Source: Pseudomonadota bacterium
GTDB lineage: Bacteria > Pseudomonadota > Alphaproteobacteria > Rhizobiales > Aestuariivirgaceae
Direction: 5' to 3'
Assembly: GCA_016522385.1 (NCBI GenBank)
Contig: JAEKFU010000509.1
Span: 1-9,235, forward strand
DNA: 9,235 bases
A program made the translations under genes and the position numbers. The notes beneath the pieces were generated by a model. It ran no database searches. It saw only the letters and a program-made list of their open reading frames with translations, and was not told where the DNA came from. Positions 1-6,462 of the stretch are shown here, one piece after another. How positions within the stretch are numbered: the first letter of the stretch is position 1; every line of letters begins with the position of its first letter.

Positions 1-2
1 AC

Positions 3-1145
3 TGGATCAAGAACGCGGAAAAACTCGGAGCTCATGCGGTTCGCATCAATCTAAACAGACCGTTCCCCCCAGCCTTTGCCTATCTCTCGAACGCCGTGTT
101 CATCATGCCGTCCGGGCACTATGACGACGCGCCGGCCAAGGCGGACGGTAATAAAGACTACGGCGCCGTCAAACCGGTCGGAACAGGTCCCTACAAGGTG
201 CTCGAAAGCAAGGCCGGCGAATACGTGGTAATGGAAAAGAACACTGAATACATGTCCGGCAGCCCCAAGGGTTCTCCGCAGATCGGCAAGATGCGGTTCC
301 GTACGATTTCGGAAATGAACACTCAGCTTGCTGAATTATTGACCGGCGGGCTGGACTGGATCTGGGACGTGCCGAAAGACCAGGCCGAACGGCTGGGTGA
401 AAATCCGGTGGTCAAAGTCGAAAACGCCAAGACGTTCCGCATTTCTTATATGGCATTCGATGTGAATGGCAGATCCGGTGCCGAATTCTTCACCAAGAAG
501 AAGGTTCGCCAAGCGGTTGCCCATGCGATCAACCGTGAGTCGATTGCCGCCAATCTTGTTGGCCCGGCATCCGAGGTCATTCATTCGGCCTGTCATCCCG
601 CCCAGTTCGGCTGCACTCAGGACGTGCCCAAGTGGGATTACGACCCTAACAAGTCAATCGCACTTTTGAAGGAGGCTGGCTACCCAGATGGCTTCGAGTT
701 CGACATCTATGCCTACCGTCAGCGTGAATTCACCGAAGCGGTGATCGGCGATCTGGCCAAGGTCGGTATCAAGGCCAGGCTCAACTTCATGCAATATCGA
801 GCATTGCGCGACATCGTGCGGAAGGGCGAAACGCCGATCAATCACATGACCTGGGGTTCCTATTCGATCCCCGATGTCTCGGCGATAGTTAGCCACTTCT
901 TTACCCATGGCCCCGATGACCCGGCAAACGACGAAGAGGTCAAGGAATATCTGCAGGTGGCCGACAACTCGATCGACGAGGAACAGCGCAAAACGTTCTA
1001 CAAGAAGGCATTCAACAAAATTTCCGGTGAACTCTATTGGTTGCCAATGTTCACCTACGCCAAATATTACGCGTTTTCCAAGGATCTCAACTTCAAGCCG
1101 ACGCCTGACGAGATCCCGCGTTTCTACACGGCAACTTGGAATTGA
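3..1145 (+). CDS. Family 5 extracellular solute-binding protein of a peptide/oligopeptide ABC importer (5'-truncated by window edge)
   Basis: This is the substrate-capturing periplasmic component of a Dpp/Opp-type importer. The frame is open from base 3 to the TGA at 1143-1145, giving 380 residues. Family members are usually about 500-550 residues, so the signal peptide and first part of lobe I lie upstream of the window. The GTG at 96 is an internal Val codon, not a start. The motif GTGPYKV (bases about 189-209) is the classic SBP_bac_5 hallmark, followed by the typical stretches VRQAVAHAINRE and LLKEAGYPDG. The C-terminal part ends in LPMFTYAKYYAF and then TATWN, which looks like a complete end. 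A Cys pair in SACHPAQFGC could form a periplasmic disulfide. The gene leads into the permease and ATPase genes of the same operon. Family assignment is secure; the ligand cannot be read from sequence. Confidence 0.93.
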   Translation, partial: WIKNAEKLGAHAVRINLNRPFPPAFAYLSNAVFIMPSGHYDDAPAKADGNKDYGAVKPVGTGPYKVLESKAGEYVVMEKNTEYMSGSPKGSPQIGKMRFRTISEMNTQLAELLTGGLDWIWDVPKDQAERLGENPVVKVENAKTFRISYMAFDVNGRSGAEFFTKKKVRQAVAHAINRESIAANLVGPASEVIHSACHPAQFGCTQDVPKWDYDPNKSIALLKEAGYPDGFEFDIYAYRQREFTEAVIGDLAKVGIKARLNFMQYRALRDIVRKGETPINHMTWGSYSIPDVSAIVSHFFTHGPDDPANDEEVKEYLQVADNSIDEEQRKTFYKKAFNKISGELYWLPMFTYAKYYAFSKDLNFKPTPDEIPRFYTATWN

Positions 1146-1157
1146 CTGACATCTGAC

Positions 1158-1187
1158 CGGCTGGGCGCAGGACCAACTGCCCGGCCG
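1158..1187 (+). promoter_or_regulatory. Intercistronic hairpin between binding-protein and permease genes
   Basis: Bases 1158-1166 pair with 1179-1187 to give a 9-bp stem, all G-C except one T-G wobble, around a 12-base loop. It lies 12 bases after the binding-protein stop codon and 25 bases before the permease start. No T-run follows, so it is not a canonical intrinsic terminator. In ABC-import operons such structures commonly protect the upstream mRNA or attenuate downstream expression, so that binding protein is made in excess over the membrane parts. The pairing is visible in the sequence; the regulatory role is inferred. Confidence 0.5.
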
Positions 1188-1212
1188 CTCCATCAGAGGC
1201 AACGGATAACCG

Positions 1213-2123
1213 ATGCTGATTTACGCATTGAAACGGTTCGGCGTCGCCATTCTCGTGGCGCTGACCGTTTCAATACTGTCATTTTCGATGATCTATCTGT
1301 CCGGCCAATTGCACTGGCAGGTGAGGGCGCCAGCCAGGCGGATATCGAGAATGTCCGGCGCGTCTACGGCTTTGATCGCCCGATCGTCCTGCAGTATGCT
1401 GACTGGCTGTTAAATGCGCTAAGCGGTAATCTCGGTCATTCCAACTACCTGAAGTCTGATGTCGCCAGCGTGATCTTTGAGCGGCTGCCGACCACAATGC
1501 TGCTTGGCGCTTGCGCGCTCGGTTTTGCACTTGTGCTGTCGATACCACTCGGTGTCATAGCGGCGATCCGACCCAATAGCCTGATCGACCGCATCGCGCT
1601 CACCATTGCCGTCATCGGCCAGGCGATGCCTAGTTTCTGGTTCGCACTCACCCTCATCCTGTGGTTCTCGATCACCTGGCGGCTTCTGCCCATCACCGGC
1701 ACCGACAGCTGGATGAATTTCATCATGCCGTCGATCGCGCTTGGGTACTACGTCACGCCCGCGGTCATGCGCCTGACCCGTGCCGGCATGTTGGAAGTCC
1801 TGTCATCCGACTACATCCGCACCGCCCGCGCCAAGGGTCTAAGGCCGCTAACCGTGCTGTTTAAGCACGCGTTGCGCAATGCGATCATCCCAGTGGTCTC
1901 GCTTGCCGCCGTCCAGTTCGGTTTCATGCTCGGCGGCTCCATCGTCATCGAAACTATTTTCGCCATCAATGGTCTCGGATTCCTTGCCTGGGAATCGATC
2001 CAACGTGCCGACCTGCCGATGATGCAGGCGATAGTGTTGGTACTGGCGATCTTTTACATCTTGCTTACGTTTTTCGCTGACATGCTGAACGCTTTCCTCG
2101 ATCCGCGCATCAGGGTTTCGTGA
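1213..2123 (+). pseudogene. dppB: DppB-type peptide ABC transporter permease, frameshifted
   Basis: This would be the first membrane-spanning subunit of the importer. The start ATG at 1213 opens a normal N-terminus: LIYALKRFG, then a transmembrane helix ending in MIYLSG at base 1305. That frame then turns to nonsense and stops at 1411-1413. The true protein resumes in another frame at 1308 (IALAGEGASQADIE...YGFDRPIVLQYADWL) and runs to the TGA at 2121-2123. Family members have a Gly-Asp-Pro here, so bases are missing at about 1305-1308: four if the DP codons were lost, otherwise one modulo three. Restored, it would be about 304 residues, normal for the family, with the EAA-type loop SDYIRTARAKGL and downstream helices intact. 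The only later start in the second frame is a GTG at 1470 with no clear ribosome site. It would give 217 residues lacking the first helix. Either a real mutation or a sequence error fits. Confidence 0.88.
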
Positions 2124-2124
2124 C

Positions 2125-3045
2125 ATGACCGATGCCGTCAATATTGACCGTTCCGTCATCGAGATGCAGACCGCGCTCGAACCGTCACCCGGAACTCTGC
2201 TGCGTCAGCGCATTTTCGGCCATGCCGGATTCATGATCGGCGCGGTGGTGCTGACGGCGATTTTCCTGATGGCAATCTTTGCACCGGTTATTTCGCCGGG
2301 CGACCCATATGACCAGGTGCTTGGCCGCAAGCTGATCCCGCCGGTCTGGCATGACAGCGCCAAGGCGACGTGGCAGCATCCACTTGGCACCGACCTGTTG
2401 GGCCGTGACTACATGACTCGCCTGTTTTACGGCGCGCGTATTTCGCTATTGATCGGTTTTGCGGCAATGCTGATTTCAGGTGTCATCGGCACAACCCTCG
2501 GCGTCCTAGCCGGTTATTTTGGCGGTCGGATCGACATGGTAGTGAACTTCGTGATCACAACGCGTCTGTCAATGCCGGTCGTACTGGTTGCGCTGGCCGT
2601 CGTCAGCCTGGCCGGATCGTCCCTGACCATGGTGATCTGGGTCCTCGGCCTGTTAATCTGGGACCGCTTCGCCGTTGTCATGCGCAGTGCTACCCAGCAG
2701 GTGCGCAATCTCGATTTCGTCACCTCGGCGCAAGCCGTCGGCTGTTCGACACCGCGCATCCTGATCACCGAAATCATGCCCAATATCGCCAATTCGCTGA
2801 TCGTCATCGCCACTATCGAGATGGCCCATGCCATCCTGCTTGAAGCGGCCCTGTCGTTTCTCGGCCTGGGCGTCCAGCCGCCGGAGCCGAGCTGGGGTTT
2901 GATGATTGCCGAGGCCAAGGGCATGATGTTTTTTGATGCCTGGCTGATCGCCGTACCCGGCGCCGCGCTGTTCGCGCTCGTGCTTGCCATCAACCTGCTC
3001 GGCGACGGCATCCGAGACGTCACGGCGCCGGACAACCGAAACTGA
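2125..3045 (+). CDS. dppC: DppC-type peptide ABC transporter permease
   Basis: This is the second inner-membrane permease subunit of the importer, 306 residues, normal length for DppC/OppC. A cytoplasmic N-terminal tail precedes the first helix (about residues 34-56). The family signature HPLGTDLLGRDYMTRLFYG follows at residues 85-103, then a binding-protein-dependent transport domain with about five more helices (roughly 105-130, 138-163, 166-186, 221-246, 272-293). The coupling loop that contacts the ATPases is at about residues 201-219, with SAQAVG where many relatives have EAA or AARALG. The hallmark SFLGLGVQPPEPSWG is at 244-258. The gene starts one base after the dppB stop. AGGG at 2112-2115 is a plausible ribosome site nine bases upstream of the ATG. 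Function depends on a working DppB partner. Confidence 0.94.
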   Translation: MTDAVNIDRSVIEMQTALEPSPGTLLRQRIFGHAGFMIGAVVLTAIFLMAIFAPVISPGDPYDQVLGRKLIPPVWHDSAKATWQHPLGTDLLGRDYMTRLFYGARISLLIGFAAMLISGVIGTTLGVLAGYFGGRIDMVVNFVITTRLSMPVVLVALAVVSLAGSSLTMVIWVLGLLIWDRFAVVMRSATQQVRNLDFVTSAQAVGCSTPRILITEIMPNIANSLIVIATIEMAHAILLEAALSFLGLGVQPPEPSWGLMIAEAKGMMFFDAWLIAVPGAALFALVLAINLLGDGIRDVTAPDNRN

Positions 3046-3056
3046 GAGCCCTGGCC

Positions 3057-4067
3057 ATGAGCAACCGGATTCTTCAGGTTGATAATCTGACCGTCGACAT
3101 ACCTGTCGCGTCGGGAATGTTGCATGCTGTGCAGCAGGTTTCGATCCATGTCGAACGCGGCGAGACATTGTGCATTGTCGGCGAGTCTGGTTGCGGCAAA
3201 TCGCTGACGTCACTGGCGATAATGGACCTCTTGCCGAAGTCGGCATTTCGCACCGCTGACAGCATCAAGCTGGGCGACCAGGAAATAAGCCAATCCGGCG
3301 AACGCGCTATGGCCGATATTCGTGGCAACCGCATGAGCATGATCTTTCAGGAACCAATGACCTCGCTCAATCCGGCCTACACTATCGGCAATCAGCTTGC
3401 CGAAGCCCTGCGCCGCCACAAGAGAGTGACTGAGGCCGAAGCCCGCGACCGGGCCATCTACCTGCTGGAGAAAGTTGGGATCACCGCGGCGGCAAGCCGG
3501 CTGGGCCAATATCCGCATCAGTTGTCGGGTGGCCTCCGCCAGCGGGTGATGATCGCCATGGCGCTGATGTGCGGTCCCGACCTGATTATTGCCGATGAAC
3601 CGACCACTGCTCTTGATGTGACAATCCAGGCCCAGATTCTCCATCTTCTAGCCGAGCTACAGGATGAGTTCGACACAGGGCTGATCTTGATCACTCATGA
3701 TCTTGGTGTCGTTGCCAGGATTGCCGACCGGGTCGCCGTCATGTATGCCGGCGAGATCGTCGAGAGCGGATCAGCCGACCAGATCTACAACGCGCCGGCC
3801 CATCCCTATACCCGGGGCCTTCTTGCTTGCATCCCGATCCCCGGCAAAACCAAGCCCGGCGACCGCCTGGGAGCAATTCCAGGTATCGTCCCCTCGCTGG
3901 TCGGAGCGATGCCGGGCTGTCATTTTGCCGGCCGTTGTCCGCTGGCCATGCAGGACTGTTCGCGTGCCCAGATTGCCATGCGGGCCGGATCCGACGATGG
4001 CCACCACTACCGTTGTGTGCTGGAGATGGACCAGACCCATGCCTGGCAGCGCGAGGGGGCCGCATGA
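3057..4067 (+). CDS. dppD: DppD-type peptide ABC transporter ATPase
   Basis: This is the cytoplasmic ATPase that, with the DppF-type subunit, powers import. It has 336 residues, normal for the family. Visible motifs are Walker A GESGCGKS (42-49), Q-loop Gln98 in IFQEP, signature LSGGLRQR (156-163, Leu where Met or Gln is more usual), Walker B LIIADE (176-181, catalytic Glu181) and switch His214 in ITHDLG. The C-terminal oligopeptide-transporter extension (about 240-336) carries four cysteines (288, 294, 301, 320) spaced C-x5-C-x6-C-x18-C. This pattern recurs across DppD/OppD proteins and has been linked to an iron-sulfur cluster in some structures. The gene begins 11 bases after dppC with a weak site (GAGAG, 3044-3048). 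Its stop overlaps the next start. Confidence 0.95.
   Translation: MSNRILQVDNLTVDIPVASGMLHAVQQVSIHVERGETLCIVGESGCGKSLTSLAIMDLLPKSAFRTADSIKLGDQEISQSGERAMADIRGNRMSMIFQEPMTSLNPAYTIGNQLAEALRRHKRVTEAEARDRAIYLLEKVGITAAASRLGQYPHQLSGGLRQRVMIAMALMCGPDLIIADEPTTALDVTIQAQILHLLAELQDEFDTGLILITHDLGVVARIADRVAVMYAGEIVESGSADQIYNAPAHPYTRGLLACIPIPGKTKPGDRLGAIPGIVPSLVGAMPGCHFAGRCPLAMQDCSRAQIAMRAGSDDGHHYRCVLEMDQTHAWQREGAA
4053..4059 (+). promoter_or_regulatory. Ribosome binding site fixing the dppF start
   Basis: GAGGGGG lies four bases before the ATG at 4064, inside the end of dppD. It supports the 4064 start and the ATGA overlap over a much longer in-frame extension back to 3827. Confidence 0.5.
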
Positions 4068-5041
4068 GTGCCCCGGCTCTTGAGGCGCGTGATGTCAGGC
4101 GCACATTCATGATCTCGGCCGGATTTATGCGCGGCAAGCGGCCGCTTCATGCCGTCAACGGCGTCAACCTGACCGTCGAGCCCGGCGAAGTAATGGCCCT
4201 GGTAGGTGAGTCCGGTTGCGGTAAGACGACGCTCGCCAAAATGCTGCTCGGCTTGTTGATGCCGTCATCTGGTTCACTTGAGATCGATGGCAAAAACGTA
4301 CAATCCATGGACCGATTGACCATCGCCAAGACCGTCCAGCCGATCTTCCAGGATCCCTATTCGTCGCTTAACCCGCGCAAGTCTGTCGGTAACATCATTA
4401 CGCTTCCCCTCAAGGTCCAGGGCGACCGGGAACCCGACACCTGGCGCAAGCGGGCCGAACAGATGATGGAGCTCGTCGGGCTGCCGAGGCGCGTCTTCAA
4501 CAACTATCCTAGCCAGTTGTCCGGTGGACAGCGTCAGCGCGTTGCCATTGCCCGCGCCTTGATCAACCGTCCGCGCATCGTGATCTGCGACGAGCCGACA
4601 TCGGCGCTCGATGTCTCGGTGCAGTCACAGATCCTCAATCTGCTGCAGGACCTGCGCAGCGAGCTTGGCCTGACCTATTTGATTATCAGTCACAACCTGG
4701 CGGTCGTGGAACACATGGCAACGCGGGTCGCGGTCATGTATCTCGGGCGGATCGTCGAACAGGCAGCTGCACGATCCTTGTTCAGTGCTCCAAAACATCC
4801 CTACACCACAGCTCTGCTCGACTCCGTGCTAACGCCCGAACCTGGTCTTGGGGTGCCCGACACGCATCTGGGCGCGGCTTACCCTAACCCGCTCAACATG
4901 CCGCCCGGTTGCACTTTCCATCCGCGGTGCGCCCGGGCGATGGCGCAGTGCTCACAGATTGCGCCGTCGCCGGTCAAACAGGGTGACGACCATGTAGAAT
5001 GCCACCTCTATGATGAATCCGAAGGGAGGATTGCTTCATGA
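4064..5041 (+). CDS. dppF: DppF-type peptide ABC transporter ATPase
   Basis: This is the second ATPase of the heterodimeric motor, 325 residues from the ATG at 4064. The frame is open upstream to 3827, but that extension is dppD in another frame. The 4064 start gives a normal family length and an ATGA overlap with dppD. Motifs are Walker A GESGCGKT (48-55), Q-loop Gln96 in IFQDPYSSLNP, canonical signature LSGGQRQR (152-159), Walker B IVICDE (172-177, Glu177) and switch His210 in IISHNLAVV. The C-terminal extension has Cys283, 289, 296 and 313, with the same C-x5-C-x6-C start as the partner ATPase. The intact ATP-site residues in both subunits suggest two catalytic sites. The stop overlaps the peptidase start, indicating translational coupling. 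Confidence 0.95.
   Translation: MSAPALEARDVRRTFMISAGFMRGKRPLHAVNGVNLTVEPGEVMALVGESGCGKTTLAKMLLGLLMPSSGSLEIDGKNVQSMDRLTIAKTVQPIFQDPYSSLNPRKSVGNIITLPLKVQGDREPDTWRKRAEQMMELVGLPRRVFNNYPSQLSGGQRQRVAIARALINRPRIVICDEPTSALDVSVQSQILNLLQDLRSELGLTYLIISHNLAVVEHMATRVAVMYLGRIVEQAAARSLFSAPKHPYTTALLDSVLTPEPGLGVPDTHLGAAYPNPLNMPPGCTFHPRCARAMAQCSQIAPSPVKQGDDHVECHLYDESEGRIAS
5024..5030 (+). promoter_or_regulatory. Strong ribosome binding site for the M20 peptidase
   Basis: GGGAGGA sits about eight bases before the ATG at 5038, within the last codons of dppF. It is the best Shine-Dalgarno match in the operon. The peptidase may therefore be made at higher rate than coupling alone would give. Confidence 0.6.
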
Positions 5042-6462
5042 CCGGATCGGCCAGCCGCGACGGCGCAATCGCCAGAGCGTTTGATTATTTTGACAACGGC
5101 ACCTTTGAAGCCGAACTTGCCCGCCGGGTGGCCTACCGGACCGAGAGCCAGAAACCGGACAGCCTGCAGGAACTTCACCGCTATCTCGATGAGGACATTA
5201 TTCCGGCATTCGACGCCATGGGATTTCGATGCCAAAAATACGACAATCCACTGCCGGGCGGCGGGCCATTCCTGCTTGCAGAACGAACCGGTGACGCCGG
5301 TTGGCCGACTGTTCTTGGCTATGGCCACGGCGATGTCATCATCGGCATTGAGGACCAATGGACCAAGGGTGAAGGTGCCTGGCGTACGGCCCGTGACGGC
5401 GACCGCCTGTATGGCCGCGGAACCGCCGACAACAAGGGCCAGCACACCATCAATATGGCCGCCGTCAGGTGCGTTCTCGAAGAACGCGGTGATCTCGCAT
5501 TCAATGCCAAGTTCCTTATCGAGATGGGTGAGGAAAACGGTTCTCTCGGCTTGCGTGAAGTGCTGGAAGACAACCGCAGCGACTTCGACGCCGATGTGTT
5601 CATCGGGTCCGATGGTCCGCGTGTCCAGCCTGCAAGACCAACCTTGACCCTGGGCGCCAGGGGGGCTGAGAACTTCGACCTGATCGTCAACCTGCGCGAC
5701 GGTGGCCATCATTCCGGCAATTGGGGCGGTTTGATCGCCGATCCTGCAACTATCCTGGCGCATGCCATCGCTAGCATAGTTGGACCGACCGGCCAGATCA
5801 TGATCAAGGAGTGGCTGCCGCCGCCGACACCGGCATCGGTCAAAGACAGCCTGAGGGGCATCGAGATTGATGCTGGTCCCAGTGCACCGCAGATCGATCC
5901 CGATTGGGGCGAACCCGGTTTGACGCCTGCCGAGAAGGTGTACAGTTGGAACAGCTTTGCGGTGCTTGCCATGAAATCCGGAAATCCCGACAGCCCGGTA
6001 AACGCGATTGCGCCATGGGCCAGAGCCAATTGCCAATTGAGGTATTTTGCCGGCACCGATGCGGCGCGAATTCTACCGGCCTTGCGCAGCCATCTTGACG
6101 ACAACGGCTTTGATATGGTCGAAATCGGCCCTCCACCGCCCGAAAACGCCGCCGGCTTTGCGGCATCGCGGACCGATCCTGACCACCCATGGGTCGGTTT
6201 TGTCCGCCAGTCGATGCAGAAAACTATCGGTGAACCACCGGCGATCATTCCCAGCATGGGCGGGTCGATCTGCAATGATCTGTTCACCGACTTGCTCGGC
6301 CTGCCGGCGATCTGGATCCCGCATTCCTATGCCGCCTGCTCGCAGCATGCCCCAGACGAGCACATCCTGATGTCGCTGACCCGAACCGCACTACCGGTGA
6401 TGACTGGCCTCTATTGGGATCTCGGCGAAGGTGCAACGCCGGAGACCGGAAATCGACTATGA
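5038..6462 (+). CDS. M20 family metallopeptidase, cytosolic dipeptidase (carnosinase/CNDP)-like
   Basis: A 474-residue zinc-type peptidase that probably hydrolyses the imported peptide-like compound. No signal peptide is visible, so it should act in the cytoplasm. All expected M20 metal and catalytic positions are present: His97 and Asp99 in GHGD, bridging Asp131 in GRGTADNKG, catalytic Glu165 and metal Glu166 in EMGEENGS, Asp192 in IGSDGP, and His437 in CSQHAPDEH. The dimerisation (lid) domain at about 205-340 starts with LTLGARGAENF and contains HHSGNWGG (224-231). There His225 matches the His that reaches across the dimer in CN2-type dipeptidases. This layout and the late GGSI motif place it with the CNDP/nonspecific dipeptidase branch rather than DapE or ArgE. 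It overlaps dppF and the next gene by four bases each. The exact substrate (dipeptide, beta-alanyl or N-acyl amino acid) is not readable. Confidence 0.9.
   Translation: MTGSASRDGAIARAFDYFDNGTFEAELARRVAYRTESQKPDSLQELHRYLDEDIIPAFDAMGFRCQKYDNPLPGGGPFLLAERTGDAGWPTVLGYGHGDVIIGIEDQWTKGEGAWRTARDGDRLYGRGTADNKGQHTINMAAVRCVLEERGDLAFNAKFLIEMGEENGSLGLREVLEDNRSDFDADVFIGSDGPRVQPARPTLTLGARGAENFDLIVNLRDGGHHSGNWGGLIADPATILAHAIASIVGPTGQIMIKEWLPPPTPASVKDSLRGIEIDAGPSAPQIDPDWGEPGLTPAEKVYSWNSFAVLAMKSGNPDSPVNAIAPWARANCQLRYFAGTDAARILPALRSHLDDNGFDMVEIGPPPPENAAGFAASRTDPDHPWVGFVRQSMQKTIGEPPAIIPSMGGSICNDLFTDLLGLPAIWIPHSYAACSQHAPDEHILMSLTRTALPVMTGLYWDLGEGATPETGNRL

Noticed and set aside
96..98. GTG as start of the binding protein
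   Set aside because: The frame is open to the left edge and reads as binding-protein sequence upstream, and the family needs far more N-terminal sequence.
1300..1310. Programmed -1 ribosomal frameshift in dppB
   Set aside because: A -1 slip would restore the frame, but there is no slippery heptamer or clear downstream structure, and it would still lose the conserved Asp.
2514..3149. A 211-codon minus-strand open frame opposite dppC
   Set aside because: It mirrors the permease coding sequence, has no recognisable motif and runs into dppD.
3827..4063. Upstream extension of the dppF frame
   Set aside because: It overlaps dppD coding sequence, adds 79 residues absent from the family, and the ATG at 4064 has a good ribosome site and ATGA overlap.
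5008..6036. A 342-codon minus-strand open frame opposite the M20 peptidase gene
   Set aside because: It is antisense to a gene with all catalytic motifs intact, its protein shows no recognisable domain, and high-G+C coding DNA often leaves the opposite strand open.
6414..6458. TTG start giving 15 extra residues on the Ntn hydrolase
   Set aside because: The extra residues are just the peptidase gene read in another frame; the ATG at 6459 forms the same ATGA overlap used by the other genes.
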